Numbered from the stretch's first letter, positions 16,634-29,958 are shown. The stretch: DNA of 33,089 bases from Mycobacterium sp. 852002-10029_SCH5224772 (GCF_001667315.1 NZ_LZHT01000036.1:1-33089); one strand, 5' to 3'. Made by a program: numbers and translations. The notes: generated by a model not told the origin, from the letters alone.

Positions 16634-18154
16634 CTAACCGGCCGGGCCCGTCGGCGCCGAGACGTGGGTTGTCTCGGATCGCCCACGCAGCACGGTGGAA
16701 TAGCATTCGGCCCAGTGCCCGCGTTCGGCCTCACCGGCCGCATCGATCGCGGCCGCCGAACACAGGATTCGCCGGTCGGAAGTCTTGGCGAGGTCGGCCA
16801 GTCGCGCTGCTTCGTTGACGGCGTCGCCGATCACGGTGTATTCGTAGCGGTTTTCGGCCCCGACGTTGCCGGCGAAAACGCGCCCTGCGGAGACACCGAT
16901 GCCGAAATCGACTGGCAATCGCCGCAGTTGAGTGGCCAGCGTGCGGGCCGTCGCCAGGGCCGACGACGCCGGGTCGCTCGTCGGCAACGGCACCCCGAAC
17001 ACGGCCAGCGCGGCATCACCGGCGAATTTGTTGATCATCCCTTGGTGTTCGTCGACGGCGTTGACGACGATCCTGAAGAAGTCGTTGAGCACCTCGGCAA
17101 CCTCCTGCGGGGGATGGCTTTCCGCGAGCTGGGTGGAGCCCACCAGGTCGATGAAAAGCACGGCCGCTTCGACTACGTGCCCCGACAGCGAGGCGCCCTC
17201 TTCGACGGCGCGCTGGGCGACGTCGGCCCCGACATGGCGCCCGAACAAATCACGCAGCCGGTCGCGCTCGGCGAGCCCGGCCACCATGCGGTTGAATCCC
17301 GTTTGCAGCCGCCCGATTTGGGAACGTTCGTAGGCGCCGACGTAGGTTTCCATCCGGCCATGCTCGACCTCCGCCATGGCGTCGACGACCTCGCCGATCG
17401 GATCCGAGATGGACCGCGAGGTCAGGATCATCGTCGGCAATCCCAGCACCAGCGCCGCCAGCGATACCACCAGGATCGGCACGTCCAACGATGCGGACTT
17501 CTCGATCAGCCACCCATACGAGCGGAGAACGACCATCGTCGCGATGACCGCGATGGGAAACGCGCTGCAGAGAAACCACAGCAGAACCAGTCGCGCGTAC
17601 ACACTCGGCACCGCCAGCCGTGGCTCGGCGCCCAGCGTGGCGGCACGCATGATGGGCCGCAGGGTGCGTTGCGCGAGCAGCATCCCCGTCCCGGCGGCAG
17701 CCGTGCCGCCAAGCAGCACGCCAAGCATGATGGGCAGCAGAAGTCGGGCCCCGCCACCGAGATTCAGCAGAATGAAGGTTCCGCCGCTCAGCGCCCAGGC
17801 CGTCACCAGGATCGCCGACTGGCGGCCCGCCAGCTTCATCACGGCGTCGCGTTGTTCCGGCGTCGGTTCGTCGCCTGGCACAAACCACCGCAGGGTGGGG
17901 GCCAAGCTCAGGGCACCGGCCACCGAGACACCGGCGATGCCCAGCACGACGAGCAGCGCCACGGGAACGGTGCTGTGCCGCGCGAAGTCGTCGTTGGCCC
18001 CGACGGAAGTGTGGCCGCGCAACGGGATCAAGATGGCGGCCGCTTCGACGACGGCCAGAACATACGACAGGCTCAGGTCAAGTCCGTAGTGAAACATCCA
18101 CCGCCGAGCGGACTTTCGTCCTTTCATGGCGGGCCCGAGACTTGCGCTAGGCAC
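16634..18154 (-). CDS. Membrane-anchored class III adenylate cyclase with HAMP domain
   Basis: The 506-residue protein has six hydrophobic helices (about 28-46, 64-86, 113-133, 138-162, 186-210, 224-245), a HAMP linker (about 246-298; SRSISDPIGEVVDAM) and a class III cyclase domain (about 325-490). Catalytic residues can be read: metal-binding Asp336 (LFIDLVGST) and Asp380 (NKFAGDAAL), substrate Lys376, Thr440 (EYTVIGD) at the position usually held by Asp, and Asn447/Arg451 (DAVNEAARL) for the transition state. The Lys/Thr pair and HAMP place it with the Rv1318c/Rv1319c/Rv1320c/Rv3645 group, which makes cAMP. The GTG at 18154 overlaps the deacetylase stop by 8 nt; an ATG at 18127 is the alternative start. 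I do not recall a cyclase at this locus in M. tuberculosis. Confidence 0.93.
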   Translation of the reverse strand: MPSASLGPAMKGRKSARRWMFHYGLDLSLSYVLAVVEAAAILIPLRGHTSVGANDDFARHSTVPVALLVVLGIAGVSVAGALSLAPTLRWFVPGDEPTPEQRDAVMKLAGRQSAILVTAWALSGGTFILLNLGGGARLLLPIMLGVLLGGTAAAGTGMLLAQRTLRPIMRAATLGAEPRLAVPSVYARLVLLWFLCSAFPIAVIATMVVLRSYGWLIEKSASLDVPILVVSLAALVLGLPTMILTSRSISDPIGEVVDAMAEVEHGRMETYVGAYERSQIGRLQTGFNRMVAGLAERDRLRDLFGRHVGADVAQRAVEEGASLSGHVVEAAVLFIDLVGSTQLAESHPPQEVAEVLNDFFRIVVNAVDEHQGMINKFAGDAALAVFGVPLPTSDPASSALATARTLATQLRRLPVDFGIGVSAGRVFAGNVGAENRYEYTVIGDAVNEAARLADLAKTSDRRILCSAAAIDAAGEAERGHWAECYSTVLRGRSETTHVSAPTGPAG

Positions 18155-19022
18155 CGTTGTTCGGCCCGCCGGAGTTCTGCCCCGGGATGTCGGTGATCGG
18201 GAAGTTCGGCATCGGCTTCGGCGAGGGCGTGTCGGGCAGTGTGGGGATGTCGCCCGCGGGGATGTCGTGCAGGCCGTTGACGGGTGGCCCGTTCTCCCGC
18301 CCGCCGTAACTGCTGCCCGGGGCGCGTGGCCCCAGCAGTTCGCTGACCGTCACCAGCCGGTAGCCGTTGGCCTTGAGCACCGGGATGAACTGGTACACCA
18401 GATCGACTGTGCTCGAGTAGGTGTCATGGAACAACACCACCGACCCCGGCTTGATGTAGGTCATCAGCATAGATCGCGTCGCTGCCGTGTTCGAGTCGTT
18501 GGCCCAATCGAAAGGGATGACATCCCAGAGGATTTCGGCCAACCCGAATTGCCCGGCGGTCTGGCGCACCATCGCGTCGGACAGTCCGCCCGCGGGCCGG
18601 TACAAAGTCGGCGTATGGCCGGTCGCGGCGGCGATCGCGTCATTCGCCTTGGAGAACTGCGCGGCGATGTCCTCCCGCGGGATGGTGCTCATGTTGGGGT
18701 GTTCCCAGGTGTGGCTGCCGATCTCCATCCCCGCGTCGGCGATGCGCTTGGCCCCCGCCGGGTCGGCGGCCACCTTGTTGCCGATCAAAAAGAACGTGGC
18801 CTTCGCGTCGTTGTCCTTCAGGATGTGCAGCAGCCGTTCGTTGAAGGGTCCGGGCCCGTCGTCGAACGTCAACGCGACGCATTTGATGACCGAGCAGGAC
18901 AGGTTGTCGGCGCGGGTCACGTGCCCCGTCAGCCCGCCGATCACCAGCACGGCGACGGCCGCGACGACACCGACCAGCGTGCGCCAGTAGCGCCAGGCCA
19001 AAGTGTCGGGTCGTTTCGCCAC
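18147..19022 (-). CDS. Polysaccharide deacetylase (NodB/CE4 family, Rv1096-like)
   Basis: A 291-residue CE4 enzyme, probably removing acetyl groups from peptidoglycan amino sugars outside the membrane. One N-terminal hydrophobic helix (VGVVAAVAVLVIGGLTG, about 17-33) is a signal anchor. The CE4 motifs appear in order: TFDDGPGP (base and metal Asp), SHTWEHPNM (His-x3-His metal ligands), YRPAGGLS (motif 3), DVIPFDW (motif 4) and VVLFHDTYSST (catalytic His). The C-terminal 60 residues are Pro/Gly-rich and likely flexible. The GTG at 19022 has a TAAACT hexamer exactly 6 nt upstream, so the mRNA may be leaderless. The stop lies inside the start region of the adenylate cyclase, so the two are coupled. 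Confidence 0.95.
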   Translation of the reverse strand: MAKRPDTLAWRYWRTLVGVVAAVAVLVIGGLTGHVTRADNLSCSVIKCVALTFDDGPGPFNERLLHILKDNDAKATFFLIGNKVAADPAGAKRIADAGMEIGSHTWEHPNMSTIPREDIAAQFSKANDAIAAATGHTPTLYRPAGGLSDAMVRQTAGQFGLAEILWDVIPFDWANDSNTAATRSMLMTYIKPGSVVLFHDTYSSTVDLVYQFIPVLKANGYRLVTVSELLGPRAPGSSYGGRENGPPVNGLHDIPAGDIPTLPDTPSPKPMPNFPITDIPGQNSGGPNNGA

Positions 19023-19028
19023 CGTGGA

Positions 19029-19034
19029 AGTTTA
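19029..19034 (-). promoter_or_regulatory. Candidate -10 element for leaderless deacetylase mRNA
   Basis: On the minus strand TAAACT (TANNNT) is followed by 6 nt (TCCACG) and the GTG at 19022. No ribosome binding site lies in this interval, which fits a leaderless transcript. Confidence 0.5.
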
Positions 19035-19079
19035 TCGAAGGGAGGCCCGCCATGGCTCGACGGCGCTGGTCAGGCGCCA

Positions 19080-20381
19080 TCAGTGCGGTCCGGCGATCTC
19101 CTCGAGCATCTCGGTGACCAGCGCGGCGATCGGCGATCGCTCGCTGCGCAGCAGCGTGATGTGGGCGAACAGCGGGTGGCCCTTGAGCTTCTCGATCACC
19201 GCCGCGACCCCGTCGTGGCGGCCGACCCGCAAGTTGTCGCGCTGGGCGATGTCATGGGTCAGGACCACCCGCGACCCGGTGCCCAACCTGGACAGGACGG
19301 TCAGCAACACGTTGCGCTCCAGCGACTGCGCCTCATCGACGATGACGAACGAGTCGTGCAGCGAGCGGCCGCGGATGTGGGTCAGCGGCAGCACTTCGAG
19401 CATGCCGCGGGACAGCACTTCCTCGAGCACCGCCGGGCTGGCCAGACCCTCGAGGGTGTCGAAAACGGCCTGCGCCCACGGGCCCATCTTTTCGCTCTCG
19501 CTGCCGGGCAGGTAACCCAACTCCTGGCCGCCGACGGCGTACAGCGGCCGGAAGACCACCACCTTGCGCTGGGTCCGCCGCTCCAGCACGGCCTCCAGGC
19601 CTGCGCACAGCGCCAGCGCCGACTTGCCGGTGCCGGCTTTGCCGCCCATCGACACGATGCCGACCGACTCGTCGAGCAGCAGGTCCAGGGCCACCCGCTG
19701 TTCGGCGGATCGCCCGCGCAATCCGAACACTTCGCGGTCACCGCGGACCAGCTGAACGCGCTTGTCCGCGTTGACCCGGCCCAGCGCGTGGGAGCTACCG
19801 CCGAGCAACCGAATACCGGTGTGGCAGGGCAGGTCTCGGGCTTCGGCCAGGTCAATCTCGCCGTCGGTGAACAGCGCGTCGATATCCTCGGTGGCGGTCT
19901 CGATCTCACGCATCCCCGACCACCCGGAGACCACGACGTCTTGGGCGTGGTACTCGTCGGCGGCCAGCCCCACCGCGGCGGCCTTCACCCGCAGCGGAAT
20001 GTCCTTGCTGACCAACGTGACTCGCTTGCCTTCGGCGGCGAGGTTGGCGGCGCAACTGAGGATCCGGCAGTCGTTGTTGTCACTGCGGAAGCCGGCGGGC
20101 AGCACCGCCGGGTCCGTGTGGTTGAGTTCGACGTGGAGCGTACCGCCTTGTGTCCCAACGGGAATGGGCTGATCCAAGCGGCTGTGTACGAGCCGAAGAT
20201 CGTCGAACAGGCGCAACGCCTGGCGGGCGAACCATCCCAGCTCGTGATGGTGGCGTTTGGCCTCCAGTTCGCTGATCACCACCAGCGGAACAACCACCTC
20301 GTGTTCGGCGAACCGGCTGCACGCCCACGGGTCGGACAGCAGCACGGAAGTGTCGATCACGTAGGTCCGGATATCGGTCAC
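19080..20381 (-). CDS. phoH2: PhoH2: PIN-domain RNase fused to PhoH ATPase/helicase
   Basis: The 433-residue protein joins an N-terminal PIN nuclease (about 1-150) to a PhoH ATPase (about 205-433). PIN acidic residues are visible in [11 protein letters not shown] (Asp10), [15 protein letters not shown] and VSKDIPL. The ATPase has Walker A GKAGTGKS (247-254) and Walker B IVDEAQ (about 347-352), then [18 protein letters not shown]. Published work on mycobacterial PhoH2 describes sequence-specific RNA unwinding and cleavage, with PhoAT, a small upstream product, as antitoxin. Here a 47-codon ORF ends at 20378 and overlaps the phoH2 ATG by 4 nt (ATGA), in the position expected for phoAT. PhoH2 acts in the cytosol on RNA. 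Confidence 0.95.
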   Translation of the reverse strand: MTDIRTYVIDTSVLLSDPWACSRFAEHEVVVPLVVISELEAKRHHHELGWFARQALRLFDDLRLVHSRLDQPIPVGTQGGTLHVELNHTDPAVLPAGFRSDNNDCRILSCAANLAAEGKRVTLVSKDIPLRVKAAAVGLAADEYHAQDVVVSGWSGMREIETATEDIDALFTDGEIDLAEARDLPCHTGIRLLGGSSHALGRVNADKRVQLVRGDREVFGLRGRSAEQRVALDLLLDESVGIVSMGGKAGTGKSALALCAGLEAVLERRTQRKVVVFRPLYAVGGQELGYLPGSESEKMGPWAQAVFDTLEGLASPAVLEEVLSRGMLEVLPLTHIRGRSLHDSFVIVDEAQSLERNVLLTVLSRLGTGSRVVLTHDIAQRDNLRVGRHDGVAAVIEKLKGHPLFAHITLLRSERSPIAALVTEMLEEIAGPH

Positions 20382-20521
20382 GTAGCGCTCCTCGAGCGGG
20401 ATGAGCCCGCGCGGACCCGCACAGGCATGTCGACGGGAACTGCAGCACCAGGACCGGGGCCGGTCCTTCCGTTGTGATGACGGGAGGTGCCGCCCTGGCA
20501 GCAGAGCATGACGCTGACCAT
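20378..20521 (-). CDS. phoAT: Candidate PhoAT antitoxin upstream of phoH2
   Basis: A 47-codon frame from ATG 20521 overlaps phoH2 by 4 nt. Its product begins [19 protein letters not shown] and is basic, with several Arg and two adjacent Cys. A second in-frame ATG lies four codons later. TAGCGT, a TANNNT hexamer, ends 8 nt before the ATG, so a nearly leaderless transcript is possible. Position, overlap and size fit the phoAT-phoH2 arrangement described in mycobacteria, but I identify it by position, not by recalled sequence. It is too short for composition statistics to prove coding. Confidence 0.5.
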   Translation of the reverse strand: MVSVMLCCQGGTSRHHNGRTGPGPGAAVPVDMPVRVRAGSSRSRSAT

Positions 20522-20627
20522 CGAGAACGACGCTACTCCCGTGGTCGCGTGCCCGCTGTGCAGGCGCGCCGACATGACAAGCCGCGACAAACCCCGAGGG
20601 GAATGAGCGAGGAGCGTGCCGGCCGGA

Positions 20628-21455
20628 TCAGCCGACGATGAATTGCCGCAATTCGGGCGCGTCCGCGACCCCCCATGCGGTGATGCGGTCGGAGATCGCC
20701 TGCCGCAGCTCCTCCGGGCCGAAAATGCCTGCCTCGGCGACGTTCTGCACCTTGTCCCGGTAGGCGTCGATGTCGGCGCCGGGCACCTGGAGGTCGACCG
20801 CACGGGCGGCGATCGCCGCGATCGTCTCGTCGCGCGTGTACTGCAGGCAGTGCGCGATGAGGTTGGAGAAGAACAGCTCGTGGCGCCGCTCGTCGCGCGC
20901 GATCCGGTCGATGAGGCCGGCCAGGATGGGCTCCTCGAGCTTGGCGGCCAGGTTCTCGCAGAACACCGCGTGCGTGCGTTCGGTGAACGCCAGGTGCACC
21001 AGGGTCTCCACCTGCGAGTAGGTGTCGGCGCGGTAGCCCTTCATCACGTACTGGACGCGGGCCTCTTCGTTGGCGGTCGGATCGACCTCCCGAGTCACCA
21101 CCAGGTATTCGCGCAGCGCGATGGCGTGCAGGTGCTCCTCGGCGGTCCACCGGCCCAGCCAGCGGCCCCAGTAGTCCTCCAGGATGAAATGCTCGACAAG
21201 CTCGCGGTGGTGTGCGGCCAGGTTGTCCTTGAGCAGCAGCATGATCTCGCAGGCGTCGGTCAACGGCCTCGGCAGCGTCATCGACGACGGGTCCCAGTCG
21301 CGTCCGCCGAGGAAGGCGAAGTTCTCGCCCCGTTCGAACGGCACGTAATCGTGGGCGAACCAGAGTTCTTCGGTGGACAGGTGGCGGTCGATGTTGGCTT
21401 CGACGACCGGCTCAAGTTCCAGGGTCAGCGCATTCGCGACAGGTCTCTGTGCCAT
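20628..21455 (-). CDS. desA2: Acyl-[ACP] desaturase DesA2
   Basis: A soluble di-iron protein of the acyl-ACP desaturase family, tied in mycobacteria to fatty-acid and mycolic-acid metabolism. From ATG 21455 it has 275 residues, the length I recall for M. tuberculosis DesA2. Iron-ligand motifs are WTAEEHLHA and ARDERRHELFF (two E-x-x-H type segments), with HHRELVEHFILED and LAFTERTHAVF supplying the other helices. An upstream ATG at 21479 would add eight residues, but MAQRPVANALTLELEP is the expected N-terminus. A TACAGT -10 exactly 6 nt before ATG 21455 confirms the choice and implies a leaderless mRNA. Confidence 0.96.
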   Translation of the reverse strand: MAQRPVANALTLELEPVVEANIDRHLSTEELWFAHDYVPFERGENFAFLGGRDWDPSSMTLPRPLTDACEIMLLLKDNLAAHHRELVEHFILEDYWGRWLGRWTAEEHLHAIALREYLVVTREVDPTANEEARVQYVMKGYRADTYSQVETLVHLAFTERTHAVFCENLAAKLEEPILAGLIDRIARDERRHELFFSNLIAHCLQYTRDETIAAIAARAVDLQVPGADIDAYRDKVQNVAEAGIFGPEELRQAISDRITAWGVADAPELRQFIVG

Positions 21456-21461
21456 GAGATA

Positions 21462-21467
21462 ACTGTA
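21462..21467 (-). promoter_or_regulatory. Candidate -10 element for leaderless desA2 mRNA
   Basis: TACAGT on the minus strand is followed by 6 nt (TATCTC) and ATG 21455. This is a strong TANNNT match at ideal leaderless spacing; no ribosome binding site is present. Confidence 0.6.
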
Positions 21468-21573
21468 ACCCGCGTACACAGGTTCATGAAATCGCCGGGG
21501 TCGTGTCGGAGCAACTGGTGACTTTGGTCCTCGAACCCGGATCAGCCGTGCCGTCCGGCCGGCATCGTGCCGG

Positions 21574-23908
<2,335 letters not shown>

Positions 23909-23914
23909 GCGCGA

Positions 23915-24340
23915 TCACGCCGCCTCGAGGCGACGCACTCCCAGGTACTGCAACGCGGCGAACGCCGCCGCGTAGGCGCCGCCGGCCAGCGTCAGTGCGG
24001 CCCCGGTAACGGTCAGCGGCAACGCTTCGGCCGTCAGGATCGAGACCAGCGTGAAAAAGACGTTGGCCACGATGACGCCGATACCCACACCGCGCAGGCC
24101 CGGCATCGCCCCGAGGCTGAACACCACGAGACCGTAGAACACGAAGAAGGCGCCGATCGCGTAGTTCTGGAAGGACGTCAGGCCGGTCAGCGACGAGAGC
24201 GGGTCGGCGAAAAATGCGATGACCAAGCCGAACAATCCCGTCAGCGTCGCGTCGGCGCGCACGGCAAACCGCAACAGCGAGTCGGTCGAGTCGTAGAGGG
24301 GCCGCGTGGTGAGGCCGGATACACCAGAAACAGACATCAT
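23915..24340 (-). CDS. DUF4383-type four-helix membrane protein
   Basis: From ATG 24340 the product has 141 residues and four hydrophobic helices: LTGLFGLVIAFFADPL, YAIGAFFVFYGLVVFSLG, GVGIGVIVANVFFTLVSIL and LTVTGAALTLAGGAYAAAFAAL. The start is set by GAGGAG 7 nt upstream; a second ATG follows directly. The layout resembles small actinobacterial membrane proteins of the DUF4383 kind, a tentative family call. The function is unknown. The 154-nt gap upstream is relatively AT-rich around TCAAATATTTACC, where the promoter may lie, but I find no clear sigma-factor motif. Confidence 0.8.
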   Translation of the reverse strand: MMSVSGVSGLTTRPLYDSTDSLLRFAVRADATLTGLFGLVIAFFADPLSSLTGLTSFQNYAIGAFFVFYGLVVFSLGAMPGLRGVGIGVIVANVFFTLVSILTAEALPLTVTGAALTLAGGAYAAAFAALQYLGVRRLEAA

Positions 24341-24494
24341 GTGATTACTCCTCGCGATGGCGGGCTCGGCTATTGCCACGGATACAAAGACGAGGGGGTG
24401 CACCCGGCTATTCCCGGTATCGGGTAAATATTTGACACGCGCCAGTCCTGCGGGCACAGCAACCCCACGGGTCACAGGAGCCGCGGCGCCGGCC

Positions 24495-25283
24495 CTACTT
24501 GCCGTAGCGGCGATGCCGCTGGCTGTAGTCGCGCAGCGCGCGCAGGAAGTCGACCCGGCGGAAGGCGGGCCAGTGCGCCTCGGTGAACCACATCTCGGAA
24601 TACGCGCTTTGCCACAGCAGGAAACCGGAGAGCCGTTGCTCGCCCGACGTGCGGATCACCAGGTCGGGGTCGGGCTGCCCGGAGGTGTAGAGGTTTTCCG
24701 AGATCGCGTCGACAGTGACCGTGTCGATCAGCTCTTCGGCGGTCGCGCCGTTGGCGAGCTCCTTGCTCAACAGCGAGCGCACCGCGTCGACGATTTCGCG
24801 GCGGCCGCCGTAGCCGACGGCGACGTTGACGTGGAAGGGCGCCACGACCGGGGTGGATTCCACCGCCCCGCGCAGGCGGCGGGCCGGTTGCTCGCCGAGC
24901 AGCTCGAGGTCGCCGACGGTGCGCACGCTCCAGCGGTTGGCCGGTGCGCAGATCTCCTCGACGACGTCGGTGATGATTTCGATGAGCCCGGCCAGCTCCT
25001 CGGGATCGCGCTGCAGGTTTTCCGTGGAAAGGAGGTAGACGGTGGTCATTTCGATGCCGGCTTCCTGGCACCAGCGCAGCATCTCGGCGATCTTGGCCGC
25101 ACCCATGCGGTAGCCGTAGCTCACGTCGTCATATCCCGCGTCGCGCGCCCAGCGCCGGTTCCCGTCGCACAGCACCGCGATGTGGCGCGGCAGTTCCGAC
25201 TTGGGGGACGTCAGGCCCTGCCGCAGCCGCATCTCGTAGATCCGATACAGCGGCTCTTTGAGTCGCGGCGGGATGATTTCCAC
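24495..25283 (-). CDS. Short-chain Z-isoprenyl diphosphate synthase (Z,E-FPP synthase, Rv1086-like)
   Basis: A cis-prenyltransferase of 262 residues, the length I recall for Rv1086, which adds one isoprene unit to geranyl diphosphate to give omega,E,Z-farnesyl diphosphate for decaprenyl phosphate synthesis. The catalytic Asp is Asp40 in [29 protein letters not shown] and [20 protein letters not shown] carry the conserved Arg/Ser residues that bind diphosphate, and [11 protein letters not shown] is the C-terminal motif. The GTG start lies 8 nt after TAGGGT, a possible -10. The call as short-chain enzyme rests on length and synteny; the related long-chain UppS is usually longer in mycobacteria. 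Decaprenyl phosphate carries cell-wall precursors. Confidence 0.93.
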   Translation of the reverse strand: MEIIPPRLKEPLYRIYEMRLRQGLTSPKSELPRHIAVLCDGNRRWARDAGYDDVSYGYRMGAAKIAEMLRWCQEAGIEMTTVYLLSTENLQRDPEELAGLIEIITDVVEEICAPANRWSVRTVGDLELLGEQPARRLRGAVESTPVVAPFHVNVAVGYGGRREIVDAVRSLLSKELANGATAEELIDTVTVDAISENLYTSGQPDPDLVIRTSGEQRLSGFLLWQSAYSEMWFTEAHWPAFRRVDFLRALRDYSQRHRRYGK

Positions 25284-25462
25284 GAAGACCCACCCTACTG
25301 CCAGCGGCGATCGATTCCGGGATGCAATTTCGGCCTGGTCATAGGAGAAGTCGCGCGAGAAGTCGACACGGTGTCGTAACCATCTCTGGCTACTCTGGCT
25401 TTTACGCGTCGCCAGACGGCGCGCCCACCAGATCCCTAGCGCGGAGACAAACCACAGGAGAC

Positions 25463-26236
25463 ATGAGCAGCCAGACCAGCACCGCCCCTAATCCGGAGCG
25501 CGAACCCGAGCCGATCACCCCGGGCAACACCGTCGAGCGACTCGCCGAAGGTGCCGCCGATGTCTTGGGCAAACCCCGGATGCGCGGCTGGATCCACTTC
25601 TACTCGGCCTGGCTGGCCGTCATCGCCGGCGCCACGCTGGTGTCGGTGTCATGGGCGGCCTCCTCGCCGCGCGCCGGTCATTCGACGCTGATCTACGCCG
25701 CGTGCACGGTGGCGCTGTTCGCGGTCAGCGCCACATATCACCGGGTGCACTGGAAATCAGATCTGGCCCGGATTCGGATGAAACGGCTCGACCATTCGAT
25801 GATCTTTGTGTTCATCGCCGGCAGCTACACGCCATTCGCGCGGCTGGTCATGCCGCAGGACACCGGGGTCGTCGTGCTGTGCATCGTGTGGGGCGGCGCG
25901 CTGGCGGGCATCACCCTCAAGCTGTTCTGGCCGACGGCGCCGCGCTGGCTGGGTGTGCCGCTGTATCTGCTGCTGGGCTGGGTGGCGATCTGGTACGCCC
26001 CGACGATCCTGCACCAGGCCGGGGTGGCCGCGATGGTGCTGCTGGCGGTGGGCGGTGTGTTCTACAGCGTCGGAGGCATTTTCTACGCGCTGCGCTGGCC
26101 GGACCCGTGGCCGCGGACGTTCGGCTATCACGAGTTTTTCCATGCCTTCACCGCGGTCGCGGCGATCCTGCACTACATCGCCATGTGGTTCGCCGTCTTC
26201 TACACGAGCGAACACGCGTGGCTGCTGGGGGCTTGA
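25463..26236 (+). CDS. Hemolysin III / PAQR-family membrane protein (Rv1085c-like)
   Basis: The ATG at 25463 has an AGGAG ribosome binding site 2 nt upstream, with more purines before it, and gives 257 residues. After a charged N-terminal tail (1-40) there are about seven hydrophobic helices. The PAQR/HlyIII metal-site motifs are present: SATYHRVHW (His93), [18 protein letters not shown] (Asp110-His111) and a C-terminal [17 protein letters not shown]. These residues resemble the zinc site of adiponectin receptors and suggest a membrane hydrolase of the CREST superfamily; the hemolysin name is historical. The substrate is unknown. The longer frame upstream of 25463 is not protein-like. It is convergent with the KSI-like gene. 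Confidence 0.92.
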   Translation: MSSQTSTAPNPEREPEPITPGNTVERLAEGAADVLGKPRMRGWIHFYSAWLAVIAGATLVSVSWAASSPRAGHSTLIYAACTVALFAVSATYHRVHWKSDLARIRMKRLDHSMIFVFIAGSYTPFARLVMPQDTGVVVLCIVWGGALAGITLKLFWPTAPRWLGVPLYLLLGWVAIWYAPTILHQAGVAAMVLLAVGGVFYSVGGIFYALRWPDPWPRTFGYHEFFHAFTAVAAILHYIAMWFAVFYTSEHAWLLGA

Positions 26237-26243
26237 TCGGCGG

Positions 26244-26636
26244 CTAAGGCCCGTTTGGGCTAGCTCTGCGCGACGTCGTCGTCGGGCGACCAGTACGCAT
26301 CGCGGCGATCTTCCCGCTGCCGTCGAAGACCATGACGTCGATCGGCTCGATCACCATCCGGTGCTCGCCGGCGGTCACGGTCAGCCGGAATTGAAAGGCC
26401 GCTTCGTTGCCGGCCACGCGCAGTGTCTTCAGTTCGCATTCGCGCTTCAGGTTGTCGACCGCGGAGTAGAAGCCGTGGATCGCCTGGCGCCCGATGTGCA
26501 CCTCGCCGCCGACCGGGTCCTCGACCGTGGCGTCGTCGGCGTACAACTCGACCAAGTCGTCGGCGCTGCCTTTGGCGACCAGCTCGATGTAGCGGTGGAC
26601 CGTGCTCCTGATCGCTTCGGCCTTGGCATTCGGCAT
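26244..26636 (-). CDS. Ketosteroid-isomerase-like (NTF2/SnoaL-fold) protein, C-terminus frameshifted
   Basis: The 130-residue product has the delta5-3-ketosteroid isomerase layout: Tyr16 (HRYIELV), Asp40 (DDATVEDPVG) and Asp100 (IDVMVFDG) fall where KSI uses Tyr14, Asp38 and Asp99. The family end, a strand of the type MRAYWSPDD, is missing from this frame, which instead reads MRTGRPTTTSRRASPNGP. The expected YWSPDDDVAQS is encoded in another frame from 26295 to a TAG at 26260. The shift point is near 26296/26295 and corresponds to a net loss of about 4 nt (or gain of 2). The gene may be a recent mutant or the base call may be wrong. A TACCCT hexamer lies 7 nt before the ATG. Confidence 0.85.
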   Translation of the reverse strand: MPNAKAEAIRSTVHRYIELVAKGSADDLVELYADDATVEDPVGGEVHIGRQAIHGFYSAVDNLKRECELKTLRVAGNEAAFQFRLTVTAGEHRMVIEPIDVMVFDGSGKIAAMRTGRPTTTSRRASPNGP

Positions 26637-26657
26637 GTGACGCAGGGTAACCCGGCG

Positions 26658-28659
<2,002 letters not shown>

Positions 28660-28673
<14 letters not shown>

Positions 28674-28977
28674 CGCCGGTTCCCGGGGGTCGCGGTGACC
28701 CGTCCGCCTGTTCCGGGCCGTGGTCTGGGTCCGGGTCGACCGCGTCGGTCCCCTCGTCGGCGGCCTGGTCCGGCTCGGGATGCTGGGGGTCGAACGACTC
28801 CGGCACCTTCTTCAGCTGGCGGTTCATCGAGCGCAACAAAAACAGCGTGCTGATCAACAACAACACGACGATCAGCAGCCCGACCGGGCTGGCCTTGCCG
28901 AAGTCGGGGCCGGTGTGCTGCGGCGCGCCGTCCGCCTGCCAGGCCGCGGCGGTCACGATCAGAACGACGTGATTCAC
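28660..28977 (-). CDS. Small single-pass membrane protein (Rv1083-like)
   Basis: The 105-residue product has one transmembrane helix ([20 protein letters not shown], about 32-51). A short outside N-terminus precedes it and an acidic, Pro/Asp-rich cytosolic tail follows ([16 protein letters not shown] and onward). The GTG start overlaps the mca stop by 4 nt (GTGA) and the end overlaps the next gene by 14 nt, so all three are translationally coupled. No functional motif is seen. It might tether Mca or the YyaL-type protein to the membrane, but that is a guess from position. Confidence 0.87.
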
Positions 28978-29846
28978 GCGTCCGCCTCGATCCCGGCGAA
29001 CAGGTCGTCCTCGGGCAGCCGCGCGGGGACCCGCGAGCGGGCCAACTCAAATTCCTCGGTGGGCCATAGCCGTTGCTGCCATTCGATGGGAGCCGCGAAG
29101 AAGTCGTGCTCCGGATCGATCTGCGTGGTGTGCGCCCGCAGCGCGTCGTCGCGCTGGCTGAAATAGGCCGAGCATTCGACCCGCGTGGTGACCCGGGACT
29201 CGAACGGGTCATGCGCGGCGTCCCAGTGCTCGAGCCATTTCTTGAACGGGGGCTCGTGACCGTGTTTGAGGGCCTCGTCGTGCAGCAACTGCATCCGGGC
29301 CCGCAGGAACCCGTGGTTGTAGTACAGCTTGGACACCGTCCACGGTTCACCGGCGTCGGGGAAGCGCCGATAATCGCCGGCCGCCTCGAAGGCGCCGACC
29401 GAAACCTGGTGGCAGCGAATGTGATCGGGGTGGGGGTAGCCGCCGTTTTCGTCGTACGTGGTCATCACGTGCGGCCGGAACTCGCGTACCACACGGACCA
29501 GCGCCGCGATCGACTCCTCCAGCGGCACCAGCGCAAAGCATCCCTCGGGCAGCGGGGGCGGCGGGTCGCCCTTGGGCAATCCGGAGTCGACGAAGCCGAG
29601 CCAGGTGTGCTCCACCCCGAGGATTTCGGCGGCCTTGGCCATCTCGTCGCGGCGGATTTCGGCGATGTGCCCGTGCACCTCGGGCAGGTCCATCGCCGGG
29701 TTGAGGATGTCGCCGCGCTCACCGCCGGTCAACGTCACCACCAGCACCCGATGGCCCTCGTCGGCGTAGCGGGCCAGGGTGGCCGCGCCCTTGCTGGACT
29801 CGTCGTCGGGGTGGGCGTGCACCGCCATCAACCGCAATTCGCTCAC
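28974..29846 (-). CDS. mca: Mycothiol S-conjugate amidase
   Basis: Mca is a zinc amidase that cleaves mycothiol adducts of toxins to release mercapturic acids for export, the actinobacterial counterpart of glutathione-conjugate processing. The LmbE/MshB-family zinc motif is [14 protein letters not shown] (His12, Asp15), with the third ligand in [29 protein letters not shown] and [14 protein letters not shown] follow the Mca rather than the MshB pattern. I start at GTG 29846 (290 residues), giving [15 protein letters not shown] as in M. tuberculosis and using the AAGGGAG just upstream. GTG 29861 is the alternative. A TAGGGT at 29883-29888 is a plausible -10, giving a short leader. It heads the operon with the two downstream genes. 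Confidence 0.96.
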   Translation of the reverse strand: MSELRLMAVHAHPDDESSKGAATLARYADEGHRVLVVTLTGGERGDILNPAMDLPEVHGHIAEIRRDEMAKAAEILGVEHTWLGFVDSGLPKGDPPPPLPEGCFALVPLEESIAALVRVVREFRPHVMTTYDENGGYPHPDHIRCHQVSVGAFEAAGDYRRFPDAGEPWTVSKLYYNHGFLRARMQLLHDEALKHGHEPPFKKWLEHWDAAHDPFESRVTTRVECSAYFSQRDDALRAHTTQIDPEHDFFAAPIEWQQRLWPTEEFELARSRVPARLPEDDLFAGIEADA

Positions 29847-29958
29847 GTGCTCCCTTGTCACCTCTGGTGGTCGCCCGGTCTGACCCTATAATTCCAGTTC
29901 CACATCGTTGCATGCTGTCGGCCGGTGCCCGGCAGCCGAAAACCAGGCATAACCAGGT

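Noticed and set aside
18126..20477. 783-codon open frame on the plus strand
   Set aside because: It is antisense to the deacetylase and phoH2 genes, has no domain and shows the His/Gln/Asp/Arg-rich composition of mirror frames.
23921..23932. CGCCTCGAGGCG palindrome near the coaA stop
   Set aside because: It has no loop, would form only a 4-bp hairpin and lies within coding sequence.
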